Source of the DNA: DATLXU01 sp035575515
GTDB lineage: Bacteria > Acidobacteriota > Blastocatellia > UBA7656
Length of the DNA: 64,000 nucleotides
Assembly (NCBI GenBank): GCA_035575515.1
Contig: DATLXU010000077.1
Span: 1 to 64,000 of the forward strand
Direction of reading: 5' to 3'
Shown here: piece by piece, positions 51,488 through 60,754 of the stretch
Layout: every line of letters begins with the position of its first letter
Position numbering within the stretch: the first letter of the stretch is position 1
Made by a program: the position numbers and the translations under genes
The notes under the pieces: model-generated
The model's input: the letters and a program-made list of their open reading frames with translations, nothing else
Told to the model about the DNA's origin: nothing
Databases searched by the model: none

Positions 51488-51620
51488 AGAGTAGGCAGTA
51501 GACAGTCAAGGCTAACGAAGAACGCTGAATGATGAATCATGAGCGAACGGCGTTTGTTTGCAATGACCAGCAAATTCGCAACCACAACTGCCTACCGCCT
51601 ACCGCCTTTGCGCCTTGACT
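51487..51620. repeat. Heptamer-repeat hairpin island 14 (AGTAGGC words)
   Basis: Left arm 51487-51510 has GAGTAGGCAGTAGACAGTCAAGG. Right arm 51587-51620 has CTGCCTACCGCCTACCGCC and CCTTGACT. The arms pair over GTAGGCAG and AGTCAAGG. It fills the gap between the cyclase and SIS genes and begins 1 base after the cyclase stop. Confidence 0.8.
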
Positions 51621-51669
51621 CTGCCCACGTCGGAGCCATATTCTATCAGGCCGCTCGTGAGGAGAACCG

Positions 51670-52449
51670 ATGGCGATAAGAAACGATAGAGACAGCCTTG
51701 AAAGACTGGCCGCAAAACCCTCTGAGATAGAGATGGTCATTGACGGCGGCAACAGCGACAGGCGCGTTAACCTCCAGGAGATTTCATTGAACGCGCCTTC
51801 TTCGGGCAACGGCGCGAAGGATAATAGTCGCTATTCGGAAAGCGACGGAAGGCTTGCGCGCGAGGTTGAGGAATTCTTTGACCTCGCCATAAATGAGATG
51901 GCTGCGCTACGCACGCGCGCCGAAGTTGATGCAATCGAGCGCGCGGCTGAACTGATAATGGAATGCGAATCGCGCGGCGGGCGAGTTCATGTAACGGGCA
52001 TAGGCAAGAGCGAGCACATTGCCCGCTACGTCGCTTCGCTGCTTTCGAGCACAGGCACTCCCGCTTATTTCCTTCACGCGACGGAATGCGTGCATGGCTC
52101 TGCCGGTCAGGTTTGCCCGTCCGACATCATCATCGCCATATCAAACAGCGGCACCACGCCTGAGCTGCTCACAGCAATCAAGGTTCTCGGCGATTTCGGC
52201 ATTAAGATAATAGCCGTGTCTGGAAATCCTGAGTCGACCCTCGCGCAAGCAAGCGACGTTGTCCTGTACGCGGGCGTTGACAACGAAGGCGGCGGGCTTA
52301 ACCTCGTCCCGCGCGCGAGCATACTAGCTAAGATTTATGTGCTGTGCTCGCTTTCTGTCGCGTTGGAATCGCGCAAGGGCCTCACGCGCGAGCAATACGC
52401 GCGTTGGCATCCGGGCGGCGCGCTCGGACGACTGGCTCGCGGAGAATGA
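51670..52449 (+). CDS. SIS-domain sugar-phosphate isomerase, KdsD/GutQ-like without CBS domains
   Basis: A 259-aa protein. After a low-complexity N-terminal 60 residues comes a SIS domain with VHVTGIGKSEHIARYVAS, AISNSGTTPELLTA and the end YARWHPGGALGR. This matches arabinose-5-phosphate isomerases that start Kdo synthesis, but the usual pair of CBS domains is absent, as in some short homologues. The glutamate-histidine region is FLHATECVHGSAGQV. GAGGAG precedes the ATG. It may supply Kdo precursor for the LPS made with the lpx genes; this is inference. Confidence 0.8.
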   Translation: MAIRNDRDSLERLAAKPSEIEMVIDGGNSDRRVNLQEISLNAPSSGNGAKDNSRYSESDGRLAREVEEFFDLAINEMAALRTRAEVDAIERAAELIMECESRGGRVHVTGIGKSEHIARYVASLLSSTGTPAYFLHATECVHGSAGQVCPSDIIIAISNSGTTPELLTAIKVLGDFGIKIIAVSGNPESTLAQASDVVLYAGVDNEGGGLNLVPRASILAKIYVLCSLSVALESRKGLTREQYARWHPGGALGRLARGE

Positions 52450-52761
52450 TTCACCCCGCACATTGCCGCGCCCGAAATGCGGCTCGATCCATCTGCAAAT
52501 TTCTCTAATCACCTTTCGCGCGCTGCCGCGACGCTTTGCGTCTGTACTGATCAGTTGTGTGCAGGGCAAAGCGATATAAATTCATGTATCCTGCGCCTGC
52601 TGAAATCTGCTGAACCGCGCTAATTTGCAGAAAAAGGCGGCTCAGTCCCGCAACCCTTGTAGGAATAGTCCTACAAAAAAATCAGCAATCGTCTGACAGA
52701 CAAATCTTTTCAGAAGGTCTATCCTGTAGCTGTTTCAACACGGGAGGTCTACATCAATAGT
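52450..52761. other. Intergenic region with a palindrome, no gene
   Basis: About 310 bp between the SIS and REC genes. Apart from the palindrome at 52657-52676 and a GGGAGG at 52742-52747, I see no feature and no credible frame. Confidence 0.5.
52657..52676. promoter_or_regulatory. 20-bp palindrome upstream of the Glu-type REC gene
   Basis: TTGTAGGAATAGTCCTACAA has perfect 8-base arms around ATAG and is followed by AAAAA. Its size and symmetry fit a dimeric regulator site of the LuxR/NarL kind; the T-poor plus-strand tail argues against a terminator of the upstream gene. It lies 86 bases before the REC start. Confidence 0.5.
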
Positions 52762-53169
52762 GTGGGTGCTTCTATGAGGGTTTTCGTAGTTGACGATTCG
52801 AGGATTGTTCGAGAGAGGCTCGTCGGCATGCTTTCGGAGATAGATGGCATCGAGGTTGTAGGTGAAGCCGGGAATGCGCAATCAGCTATGAGCGCAATTG
52901 ATGACGTAAATCCCGATATGGTGATTCTCGAAACCCATCTGCAAGGAGATATGAACGGGGTAAGCTTCCTTAAAAAGCTCAAGCAGGATTGCCCGGCGCG
53001 GCTTGTCCTGATGCTTACGAGTTATCCATACAAACAATACCGCAAACGTTGTGTTGAGGCGGGCGCGGACTATTTCTTTGACAAGTCTAGAGAGTTTGAA
53101 AGCGTTGCTGTGCTGTTGAGTCGTTTGGCTCAGGGCGGCGCGGCAGCCGGTCCCGATCTCAATCGGTAA
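52762..53169 (+). CDS. Single-domain response regulator with Glu at the phosphorylation site
   Basis: A 135-aa receiver of the NarL/CheY type. The acidic pair (VVDDS) and the Lys (FDKS) are present, and MLTSY supplies the Thr/Ser. The position of the phospho-acceptor Asp is Glu57 (PDMVILETHLQG), so it cannot be phosphorylated normally and may mimic the active state. The GTG at 52762 has a distant GGGAGG; the ATG at 52774 (RVFVVDDS) is the alternative start. The large kinase gene follows 325 bp downstream. Confidence 0.85.
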   Translation: MGASMRVFVVDDSRIVRERLVGMLSEIDGIEVVGEAGNAQSAMSAIDDVNPDMVILETHLQGDMNGVSFLKKLKQDCPARLVLMLTSYPYKQYRKRCVEAGADYFFDKSREFESVAVLLSRLAQGGAAAGPDLNR

Positions 53170-53493
53170 AGCCGAATAGGTCCGGCTTCTCCGATGGCAA
53201 TTAAACTTTTTAACTATTCTGGCCGAATATAGACTGCTGGAATTAAATTGCAAGTGCTGCGGCCTCCACCCCTGATGGTTGATTGACTTTGAGATACAAG
53301 GAAAAGTAGCGGGCGCTGGGGATCGCTCGTTACTCGGCGGCGGGCTTGGAGCAGCGGGAGCGGGGGCTAAAACCGTTGCCCGGCCCGCCCCAAAACCAAT
53401 CTCCGACAGTTTGCCCCTCTGAGAATCTCGCAAAGCAAGGCAGGGTTGCCAGCAACAAACTGCTGCTGTCTCACTCGTCTTTGGAACTTCTGT
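53170..53493. other. Intergenic region, no gene recognised
   Basis: About 320 bp between the REC and hybrid kinase genes. A GC-rich stretch (53300-53400) gives overlapping short frames in several phases but none has a ribosome site. No hairpin-T-run terminator is obvious. Confidence 0.4.
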
Positions 53494-56400
53494 ATGAAGA
53501 CATACCTCAATGCGCGCCTGGTTTCCCGTCTCCAGTGGTTCTCTCGCGCGGCAAGTCTGGTGGTGATGCTGCTCGGCCTCACCGTCATCATCGCGTGGCT
53601 GTTTGATATTTCAACGGTCAAGAGCATCTACCCCTTCTTTGCTACGATGAAGTTCAATACATCGCTCTCTTTCTTTCTGCTCGGATTGTCGCTGTGGCTA
53701 CTGCTGAATAAGCAATCCAACAGATGGCTTCGCGCCATCGCGAGCGCGTGCGCAAGCGTTGTCGCCGTTATTGGCTTGCTTTCGCTGAGCCAGTACCTTT
53801 TCAACTGCGATTTCGGGATAGACGAGCTTCTGCTCAAAGATGCGCCTGACGCCGTCAGTACCTCTCATCCGGGCCGCATGTCTCCACTTACAGCATTGAA
53901 CTTCGCGTTACTTGGGACAGGCCTTTTAATCTGGAACGTTCGCCGGGCGGCGTTGCGCCAGTTTCTCATTTTCGCTCCGCTTCTATGCGCCTTTCTCGGC
54001 CTGACAGGATACGTTTATGGAGTTGAATCACTTTACAGAATCGCCTCCTACACGCCGACGGCTTTGCACACTGTGATCGGCTTTTTTCTGTTGTGCGCAG
54101 GCATGCTCTGCGCGCGTCCTGAGCAGGGACCATTTTCAATCTTCGCAAGCGACGCTGTTGGAGGAATACTCGCGCGCCGATTGCTTCCATTTGTCATCCT
54201 TGTGATTGTGGTTATTGGCTGGTTGAGGCTGAAGAGCGAGCAAGCGGAATTATATTCAAAGGAACTGGGTCTCTCACTGCACGTTGCATCTACAATCATT
54301 ATCCTCTCGATAATCATCCTTTCAGTTGCGCGCATCTTGAACCAGACCGATGTCAGGCGCTTACAGGCGGGGCAAAGTTTGAGCGAAAGCAATGAGCGGT
54401 TCGAGCTGGTTGCCAAAGCGACGAACGACATAATTTGGGACTGGAATATGGTGACGGGTGAAATCTGGTTCAACGAAGCTATGGAGAAAGAATTCGGGCA
54501 TGCAAGAAATAGCGTTCAGATGATACCCGACTGGTGGGCCGACCATATACACCCCGACGATAGAGAGCGGATGAAAGCGGCATCTCAGGCGATGATTGAA
54601 AAGCGCGAAAAATTCTGGTCGGGCGAATACCGTTTCCGTCGCGCCGATGGCTCTTACGCCAACGTTTATGATCGCGCTTATGTAATCTATGACGACACAG
54701 GCAATCCCGTGCGAATGATCGGCGCGATGATTGACATCTCGGATCGAAAGCAAGCAGAGGACGCGCTGCGCAAGGCTCACGAGGAGATGGAGCGGCGTGT
54801 TCTTGAAAGAACATCGGCCCTCGCAGCCGCCAACGAGCAACTGGCCGCGCAGATCGTCGAGCGCGAGATGGCGGAAGAATCCTTGAGAAAGAGCGAGGAG
54901 CGCAACCGCGCCCTGCTCGAAGCCCTGCCCGATGCCATAGCGATGGCAAACCGCGAAGGCGTCATCCTCGATGTCATGGTGCCTCGCGGATACGTCGCCG
55001 TTGCTGACTCAAGCCGTCTGATAGGGGCTTCCGTCGCCGATGCGTATGGCCCTGAGATTGGAGAAGAGCTACTGAGCCGCATCCATCAGGCGCTCGCTAC
55101 CGGCGAGATGCAGGTGATGGAAGCCGAATTCTATGTTGGACGCAAGAAGTTGGCGCGAGAGGCTCGCATAGTCGCTTGCGGGACCGATAAAGTCATCGCG
55201 GTCATTCGAGACATAACAAAGCAGAAGCGGGCAGAGAAGATTCAATCGGTAGTCTATAGAATCTCTGAGGCGGCCAATTCCGCAACCAGTCTCGAAGAGA
55301 TATTAAGTTCGATTCACTCTTTGATTGCCGGGCTTATGCATGCCAATAATTTCTTCATAGCTCTTTATGACAAGGCAAGTGAGACGATTGCCTTCCCATA
55401 CTTTGTTGATGAGAAAGACGCAACGCCGTCTCCGCGAAAGCGGGGCAAATCATTGACCGACTACGTGCTCGCAAAGGGCGAGCCGCTTCACGCAACGCCG
55501 GAGAAACTTCAGGAACTCATAAGCGAGAGCGAGGCTGAATTAATCGGGTCGCCGCCGGTTGACTGGATGGGCGTCCCGCTCAAAGTTGATTCTCAGGTTC
55601 TGGGCGCGATGGTCGTTCAAAGTTATACCGAAGGGGTAACTTATAGCGACGACGAGATACAGGTGCTCGCGTTCGTTTCGGATCAGGTCGCTATGGCTAT
55701 CAAGCGCAAGCAGGCAGACGAGGCGCTGCGCGAAAGTGAAAAACAGTTCCGGCTCTTGTTCGAGAATGTTCCCATAGGCGTTTATCGCACAACGCCCGAT
55801 GGCCGCATACTAAATGCCAACCCTGCGCTTCTTCGGATGCTCGGCTACCCTTCGCTTGAAGAGCTGGTTACGCGCAATCTTGAAGAATACTTCGAGGCAG
55901 ATTATTCGCGGAAGCAATTTCGCGAGCGCCTCGAGCGCGACGGCGAGATAAAGGGATTGGAGTCGGTCTGGAGACGGCGCGACGGCTCGAAGATAATCGT
56001 GCGCGAAAACGCCCGGATAGTATACAACTCCGCCCGTGAGATTGTCTGTTATCAGGGAAGTCTGGAAGACATAACCGAAAAACGCAAGGCCGAGCGCGAA
56101 TTGTGCAGAGCCAAAGAAGCAGCCGAAGCAGCCTCCCGCGCGAAGTCAGAGTTTCTCGCCAACATGAGCCACGAGATTCGCACACCCATGAACGGCATAA
56201 TCGGAATGACTGAGCTTGCGCTCGATACCGAGTTGACCGATGAGCAGCGCGAGTATCTTGAGATGGTGAAACAATCGGCAGACTCGCTGCTTGCGATCAT
56301 CAACGACATACTCGATTTCTCGAAGATAGAGGCGGGCAAGTTCGATCTTGAATCGATAGATTTCAGCCTTCGTAACAGCATTGACGATATGGTGAAGATG

Positions 56401-58071
56401 CTGGCGATTCGCGCTGGCGAAAAGGAGTTGGAATTGATCTACCAAATCGAAGAGGGCGTGCCCGATCGGCTCATGGGCGACCCGGGCCGCCTCCGACAGG
56501 TAGTCGTTAACCTGGTCGGCAATGCCATCAAATTCACCGAGCGCGGAGAAATCTCGCTTGAGGTCGCCGTAGAGTCTCAGACCGACAACGACGTGACGTT
56601 GCGCTTCACCGTCACGGACACCGGGATAGGCATACCAGAGGAGAAACAGGAACATGTATTCGAGGCATTCACTCAGGCCGACAGCTCGACGACGCGCACT
56701 TACGGAGGCACGGGGCTGGGGCTGGCTATCGCCTCGCAGTTGACCCGCATGATGGGCGGGCGCATCTGGCTCGAAAGCGAAGAAGGTCACGGCAGCAGAT
56801 TTTACTTCACCGCGAGATTCCAATCGCTCGGGCCAGCGCCCGCTCCAATCCTTCGCCCGCCGAAGATGAAGTTTCAGGGATTGAAGGCGCTCATCGTTGA
56901 CGACAACGCCACGAACCGGCGAATACTCGAAGAGATGCTCCGCGCCTGGGGAATCAATGCGGCAACGGCGAGCAGCGGCACAGAGGCGTTTCAGGCGATG
57001 GAACTGGCAAAGCGCTCAGGCCAGCCCTTCGGCCTCGTTCTGCTCGACTCACTCATGCCCGTTATGGACGGATTCGAGATAGCCGAACGGATTCTTTCAG
57101 GCGAAGAGGCGATGCGCCCAAAAGTGATGATGCTGACATCGGGCGGAAGACGCGGCGATGCTGCGCGATGTCGCGAGCTTGGCGTCGCCGCTTACCTGCC
57201 AAAGCCAATCGCGCAATCGAAGCTCTTAAGAGCAATCGAGGATGTATTGAATGGTTCGGTCAGCCGAGAGCAGCAACAGACTCTCGTCACTCGCCACTCG
57301 CTGCGCGAATCCGACAGCCGCCTTCGCATACTGCTGGCTGAAGACAATCCCGTGAACCAGCACTTAATTCTGCGTCTGCTCGAAAAGCGGGGCTACTCGG
57401 TCAGAGTTGCAAATAACGGAAGGGAGGCGCTCGACCTGCTCGACGAAGAGAGTTTTGACATTGTGCTGATGGACGTTCAGATGCCTGTGATGGGCGGGTT
57501 TGAGGCAACTGAAGTTATTCGCAAGAGAGAAGTGAGCACGGGCAATCACATCCCCATTGTGGCGCTTACCGCTCATGCCATGAAGGGCGACCGCGAGCGT
57601 TGCCTCGAAGCGGGAATGGACGCTTATCTGCCGAAACCCGTTCGCGCTGATGAGTTGTTCCGCACATTCGAAAGCCTGATGTTGAAGCCGCATGATGAGG
57701 ACGAGACTGACATCCGCTGGGGGAATGGTGGGATTGATCGCGAAGCGATGCTTGTTGCCACAGATGGCGACGCTGAGCTTTTGCAGACGCTCGTTGCTCT
57801 CTTCCTGCGCGAGTACCCGAAGCTTCTATCGAGTATTCGCGATTCAGTTGAGCGAGGCGACAGCGCGGAGCTTCAGCGCACGGCAGTCACGCTGAAGGGA
57901 GAGGCGGCTCAACTTGAATTGAAGAATGTTGTTCAGGCGGCGCGCCGATTGGAAGCGATTGGCCGCCTGAATGAGATGGCCGGAGCGGACGACGCGTTTG
58001 CGGCTCTCGAAGAAGCTCTGAAAAAAGTCGCTCCAGCGTTGAAAGAACTAGCGGGCCCAATGGTTGAATAG
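53494..58071 (+). CDS. Large membrane hybrid sensor kinase (PAS, PAS, GAF, PAS, HisKA, HATPase, REC, REC, degenerate HPt)
   Basis: A 1525-aa BarA/ArcB-like protein. An N-terminal block of about seven membrane helices (about 15-290) senses an unknown signal. Then come PAS (about 305-420), a coiled coil, PAS, GAF (about 590-745), PAS, HisKA with NMSHEIRTPMNG (His893), ATPase domain (NAIKFTERG, DTGIGIPEE, GGTGLGLAI), REC1 (Asp1185, LLDSLMP), REC2 (Asp1327, LMDVQMP) and an HPt-like helical bundle. In the HPt motif the phospho-histidine is replaced (RTAVTLKGEA, Val1465), so phosphotransfer onward through this domain is unlikely. ATG at 53494 starts just before the first basic/membrane segment. Confidence 0.9.
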   Translation: MKTYLNARLVSRLQWFSRAASLVVMLLGLTVIIAWLFDISTVKSIYPFFATMKFNTSLSFFLLGLSLWLLLNKQSNRWLRAIASACASVVAVIGLLSLSQYLFNCDFGIDELLLKDAPDAVSTSHPGRMSPLTALNFALLGTGLLIWNVRRAALRQFLIFAPLLCAFLGLTGYVYGVESLYRIASYTPTALHTVIGFFLLCAGMLCARPEQGPFSIFASDAVGGILARRLLPFVILVIVVIGWLRLKSEQAELYSKELGLSLHVASTIIILSIIILSVARILNQTDVRRLQAGQSLSESNERFELVAKATNDIIWDWNMVTGEIWFNEAMEKEFGHARNSVQMIPDWWADHIHPDDRERMKAASQAMIEKREKFWSGEYRFRRADGSYANVYDRAYVIYDDTGNPVRMIGAMIDISDRKQAEDALRKAHEEMERRVLERTSALAAANEQLAAQIVEREMAEESLRKSEERNRALLEALPDAIAMANREGVILDVMVPRGYVAVADSSRLIGASVADAYGPEIGEELLSRIHQALATGEMQVMEAEFYVGRKKLAREARIVACGTDKVIAVIRDITKQKRAEKIQSVVYRISEAANSATSLEEILSSIHSLIAGLMHANNFFIALYDKASETIAFPYFVDEKDATPSPRKRGKSLTDYVLAKGEPLHATPEKLQELISESEAELIGSPPVDWMGVPLKVDSQVLGAMVVQSYTEGVTYSDDEIQVLAFVSDQVAMAIKRKQADEALRESEKQFRLLFENVPIGVYRTTPDGRILNANPALLRMLGYPSLEELVTRNLEEYFEADYSRKQFRERLERDGEIKGLESVWRRRDGSKIIVRENARIVYNSAREIVCYQGSLEDITEKRKAERELCRAKEAAEAASRAKSEFLANMSHEIRTPMNGIIGMTELALDTELTDEQREYLEMVKQSADSLLAIINDILDFSKIEAGKFDLESIDFSLRNSIDDMVKMLAIRAGEKELELIYQIEEGVPDRLMGDPGRLRQVVVNLVGNAIKFTERGEISLEVAVESQTDNDVTLRFTVTDTGIGIPEEKQEHVFEAFTQADSSTTRTYGGTGLGLAIASQLTRMMGGRIWLESEEGHGSRFYFTARFQSLGPAPAPILRPPKMKFQGLKALIVDDNATNRRILEEMLRAWGINAATASSGTEAFQAMELAKRSGQPFGLVLLDSLMPVMDGFEIAERILSGEEAMRPKVMMLTSGGRRGDAARCRELGVAAYLPKPIAQSKLLRAIEDVLNGSVSREQQQTLVTRHSLRESDSRLRILLAEDNPVNQHLILRLLEKRGYSVRVANNGREALDLLDEESFDIVLMDVQMPVMGGFEATEVIRKREVSTGNHIPIVALTAHAMKGDRERCLEAGMDAYLPKPVRADELFRTFESLMLKPHDEDETDIRWGNGGIDREAMLVATDGDAELLQTLVALFLREYPKLLSSIRDSVERGDSAELQRTAVTLKGEAAQLELKNVVQAARRLEAIGRLNEMAGADDAFAALEEALKKVAPALKELAGPMVE

Positions 58072-58140
58072 GTGTTTCGCCCCGCGCAGCAAGCAATCGG
58101 CTTAAAGCATGTTTCGCTGCGCAAATAAGGAGAAAAAATC

Positions 58141-60483
58141 ATGGCGCAAAAGTTACACATACTAATGCTGGAAGACAGCCCCGAGGATGCAAAGCTCGAA
58201 GTCGCAACGTTAGAAGAGGCAGGCTTTTCGTGCGACTTCGAGCGCGTGGAAACCCGCGACGAATTCATCGCGCACTTAGACAATTCCCGGTACGACCTGA
58301 TAATTGCCGACTACTGTTTGCAATCATTTGACGGCATAAGCGCCCTGAAGATAGCTCTTGAACGCGATAGGGACACGCCATTCATTTTGGTTTCAGGGGC
58401 GTTGGGCGAAGAGGCGGCGATTGAAAGCCTGAAGGCAGGAGCTACGGATTACGTCTTGAAGCCGAACCTGAAGCGACTTGGTCCCGCCGTTGTGCGGGCT
58501 TTACGCGAGAAAGAGATTGAGCGACAGCGAAATAATGTCCTGCAGGCTCTGCGCAACAGCCAGCAGCTTTTCTCTAAAGCCTTCGATGCGAATCCCTACC
58601 CGATGGCCATCAACCTGCTCGAAAGCGGCCAGTATATCAACGTCAACGAGAGCTTTCTGCGGGCCACCGGCTACAGTCGCGAAGAGGCCATAGGCTGCAG
58701 CCCCGCCGAGTTGAAATTATGGGCTGACCCGCGACAGGGAGGGATAATTGCCCGGCTTCTGAAAGAGCATGGAATGATCCGCGGCCTTGAATATAAAGCC
58801 TGCACAAAAAGCGGCGAGGTGCGCGACATAATCTTCTCTGGTGACATACTCAGGATTAATAATCAGGTCTTTGTACTCTCTGTTTCTGAGGACATAACCG
58901 AGCGAAAGAATACGATGGAAGCGTTGAAGCGTGCCGAGCTTCGTTTCCGCGATCTTTTCGAGTCTGCGAATGACATCATCTACATGCATGATTTGGAGGG
59001 GAATTTCACGGCGTTGAACCGCAAGGGCGAGCAACTGACTGGCTACAGTCGCGAGGAGATTGCGGGGATGAACATAGCGCAGGTAGTCGCGCCGGGCTAC
59101 CTTGCGCTCGTCACCGAAAGCATCGCAAGAAAGATCGCGGGCGATGATACAGGCGCGACCTGTGAGATGGAGATAATCTGCAAAGACGGCAGGTCGCTTC
59201 CACTCGAAGTCAGCATGAACCTGATACTTGAAGGAGACGAGCCATGCGGAGTTCAGGGCATAGCTCGCGACATAAGCGAGCGAAGACTGGCCGAGGCTGA
59301 GCGGCAGCGGCTGGAAGCCCAGTTGCTTCAGGCGCAGAAGATGGAATCAATCGGAAGGCTGGCTGGCGGCGTGGCCCACGATTTCAATAACCTGCTTACG
59401 GCCATTATCGGCTTCGGCCAGTTGACCCAAAGCAAGCTCGACGCCAATCATCCGTTGCAGAGGAATCTGTCCGAGATGCTTTCCGCGAGCCAGCGCGCGG
59501 CGACGCTTACAAGGCAGTTGCTTGCATTCAGCCGCAGACAGGCTCTGGTTCGCAAGACCATAAACCTCAACGATACTATTGGCAATTTAACCAGGATGCT
59601 GCGGCGCATCATTGGTGAAGACATTGAGATAGCTCTCAAATTGACGCCCGCGCTCGAACAGGTCTATGCCGACGCGGGACAGCTTGAGCAGGTGATAATG
59701 AACCTGGCCGTCAACGCGCGCGATGCCATGCCGAGGGGCGGCTTGCTGACGATTGAGACGAGCAACGTGACGTTCGATGAAACATTTTGCCGCGAAAATC
59801 CGTGGGCGAGGCCGGGCAAGTACGCCAGAATGGCCATCACAGACACGGGAGTCGGAATGGACCAGGACACTCTTTACAGAATCTTTGAGCCGTTCTTCAC
59901 GACGAAGGAGATGGGAAAGGGGACCGGGCTTGGCCTGTCGGTCGTTTACGGAATCGTTCAACAGCATGACGGACTCATAAACGTAACGAGCGAGCCGGGG
60001 CGCGGGACCACGTTCGAGATTTTGCTGCCAGCCGACGACCGCAGCCACGAAGAAGATTCTCCCGCTTTGCAGCCTCAGATTCGCGGCGGCAGAGAGACAA
60101 TACTTGTGGCGGAAGATGAGGAGATATTGCGCGAGCTTTCGCGAACTGCGCTTGAGCGGCTCGGCTACCGCGTTGTGATGGCTTCGGATGGAGAGGAAGC
60201 TTTGAAACTCTTTGAAGCTATGAAAGATGTAATTGATATTCTGCTTCTTGACGTGGTGATGCCGCGAATGGGAGGGCGGGCCGTTTGCGAGCGCGTGCGC
60301 GCGAGCGGCAGCGCCGCGCCGATTATTTTCATGACCGGGTACGCATCTGAAAAACTCGATCTGGAATTGATTCAGGAGAAGGGCGCTGCCCTTTTGCAGA
60401 AACCCTACAGCTTGGCAGATCTGGGGCGGATGGTTCGCGAAGTTCTCGATAGCCGCCCAACAAATGGAAATTGCAAAGGTTAA
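58141..60483 (+). CDS. Soluble hybrid histidine kinase (REC-PAS-PAS-HisKA-HATPase-REC)
   Basis: A 780-aa cytoplasmic protein. REC1 (about 5-125, Asp57 in IIADYCL), PAS1 (about 145-255), PAS2 (about 268-385), HisKA of the AHDFNN class (GGVAHDFNNLLTAI, His413), ATPase domain (NLAVNARDAM, TDTGVGM, FFTTKEMGKGTGLGL) and REC2 (about 653-770, Asp704 in LLDVVMP, Lys in QKPYS). AAGGAG precedes the ATG at 58141. It begins 70 bp after the large kinase on the same strand; its first REC is a likely phosphate acceptor from it. No DNA-binding output. Confidence 0.92.
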   Translation: MAQKLHILMLEDSPEDAKLEVATLEEAGFSCDFERVETRDEFIAHLDNSRYDLIIADYCLQSFDGISALKIALERDRDTPFILVSGALGEEAAIESLKAGATDYVLKPNLKRLGPAVVRALREKEIERQRNNVLQALRNSQQLFSKAFDANPYPMAINLLESGQYINVNESFLRATGYSREEAIGCSPAELKLWADPRQGGIIARLLKEHGMIRGLEYKACTKSGEVRDIIFSGDILRINNQVFVLSVSEDITERKNTMEALKRAELRFRDLFESANDIIYMHDLEGNFTALNRKGEQLTGYSREEIAGMNIAQVVAPGYLALVTESIARKIAGDDTGATCEMEIICKDGRSLPLEVSMNLILEGDEPCGVQGIARDISERRLAEAERQRLEAQLLQAQKMESIGRLAGGVAHDFNNLLTAIIGFGQLTQSKLDANHPLQRNLSEMLSASQRAATLTRQLLAFSRRQALVRKTINLNDTIGNLTRMLRRIIGEDIEIALKLTPALEQVYADAGQLEQVIMNLAVNARDAMPRGGLLTIETSNVTFDETFCRENPWARPGKYARMAITDTGVGMDQDTLYRIFEPFFTTKEMGKGTGLGLSVVYGIVQQHDGLINVTSEPGRGTTFEILLPADDRSHEEDSPALQPQIRGGRETILVAEDEEILRELSRTALERLGYRVVMASDGEEALKLFEAMKDVIDILLLDVVMPRMGGRAVCERVRASGSAAPIIFMTGYASEKLDLELIQEKGAALLQKPYSLADLGRMVREVLDSRPTNGNCKG

Positions 60484-60754
60484 AAAGAGCCGGGCTGCGA
60501 CTCTGGCGCGAGTGCGAATGGTGGGTTGCCTGTCAAGTCGCGGCCCGGCCTATATAGCCGATGCGCTATGGGCATCGGCGGGAGGACAGCTATCGAGGCA
60601 TCAAAACGCTCGATTGAGTCTTTGTTGATTCACTATCGCCGTTTTAAGCGATCCGCCTCGAAGTTAGGATGTAGATCGAAGAAGAAAAGTCGGAAATTCC
60701 GGCGCGGGAATTCAAGAGAGCAAGCGAAGGCACGTATTAATGCTTAGATCCGGT
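60484..60754. other. Structured intergenic region after the kinase pair
   Basis: About 270 bp. GCCGGGCTGCGACT (60489-60502) pairs with 60536-60549 (one G-U) around a 33-base loop, and GCCGATGC (60557-60564) pairs with GCATCGGC (60572-60579). Neither hairpin has a U-run. A short basic frame (60526-60747) overlaps them and is not supported. Confidence 0.5.

Noticed and set aside
60526..60747. A 73-codon basic plus-strand frame
   Set aside because: It overlaps two hairpins, lacks a start signal and is Arg/Lys/Ser-rich without domain features.
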